Shown here: piece after piece, positions 5,748 to 5,756 of the stretch
How the letters are laid out: each line of letters begins with the position of its first letter
How positions within the stretch are numbered: the stretch's first letter is position 1
Assembly (NCBI GenBank): GCA_003648085.1
Contig: QMOC01000197.1
Coordinates: 1-5,756 of the forward strand
From: Chloroflexota bacterium
Lineage (GTDB): Bacteria; Chloroflexota; Anaerolineae; B4-G1
Direction: 5' to 3'
DNA length: 5,756 nucleotides
Position numbers and translations under genes: made by a program
The notes under the pieces: generated by a model
The model's database searches: none
Told to the model about the DNA's origin: nothing
The model's input: the letters and a program-made list of their open reading frames with translations, nothing else

Positions 5748-5756
5748 ACGTGTACA

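Noticed and set aside
1..5756. CRISPR arrays, tRNA or rRNA genes, transposase genes
   Set aside because: I looked for regularly spaced repeats, tRNA-like cloverleaf ends, rRNA-like conserved blocks and transposase motifs, and saw none.

Overview
The window reads as bacterial chromosome, and every supportable gene lies on the minus strand. The best guess for the source is a GC-rich member of the Chloroflexota (an Anaerolineae-like lineage). The grounds are the high-GC thiamine genes and the lipoprotein's Pro/Thr/Ala linker straight after its lipobox, a style common in that phylum. This assignment is inference, because the window holds no marker gene.

Right part (about 2258-5744): a tightly packed thiamine salvage operon, transcribed right to left. 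It holds thiN (thiamine pyrophosphokinase), thiB (thiamine-binding lipoprotein) and thiP (two-domain inner-membrane permease). thiN and thiB overlap by the four bases ATGA, and thiB and thiP abut or overlap. ThiB captures thiamine outside the membrane, ThiP carries it across and ThiN pyrophosphorylates it to the cofactor TPP. The transporter's ATPase (ThiQ) is absent from the window. The start of thiP sits in an unusual imperfect inverted repeat made of 7-base units, which could fold over the ribosome binding site.

Middle (1962-2257): a 296-base non-coding gap. It contains a pair of oppositely oriented palindromes with the same tetraloop and compensating stem changes (a REP/BIME-like element), a plausible sigma70-type promoter facing left, and a bulged inverted repeat over the predicted transcription start. 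No clear terminator with a T tract was found after thiP.

Left part (1-1961): a visibly lower-GC region. It holds a complete 583-residue protein with an N-terminal DUF262 (ParB/GmrS-like) domain and a C-terminal DUF1524 (GmrD-like HNH nuclease) domain, the layout of type IV (GmrSD-family) restriction enzymes. Three bases after its stop, in the same frame, an unrecognised ORF begins and runs off the left edge. This part looks like horizontally acquired defence cargo beside a housekeeping operon. The best candidate for something undescribed is the nuclease together with that unknown partner.
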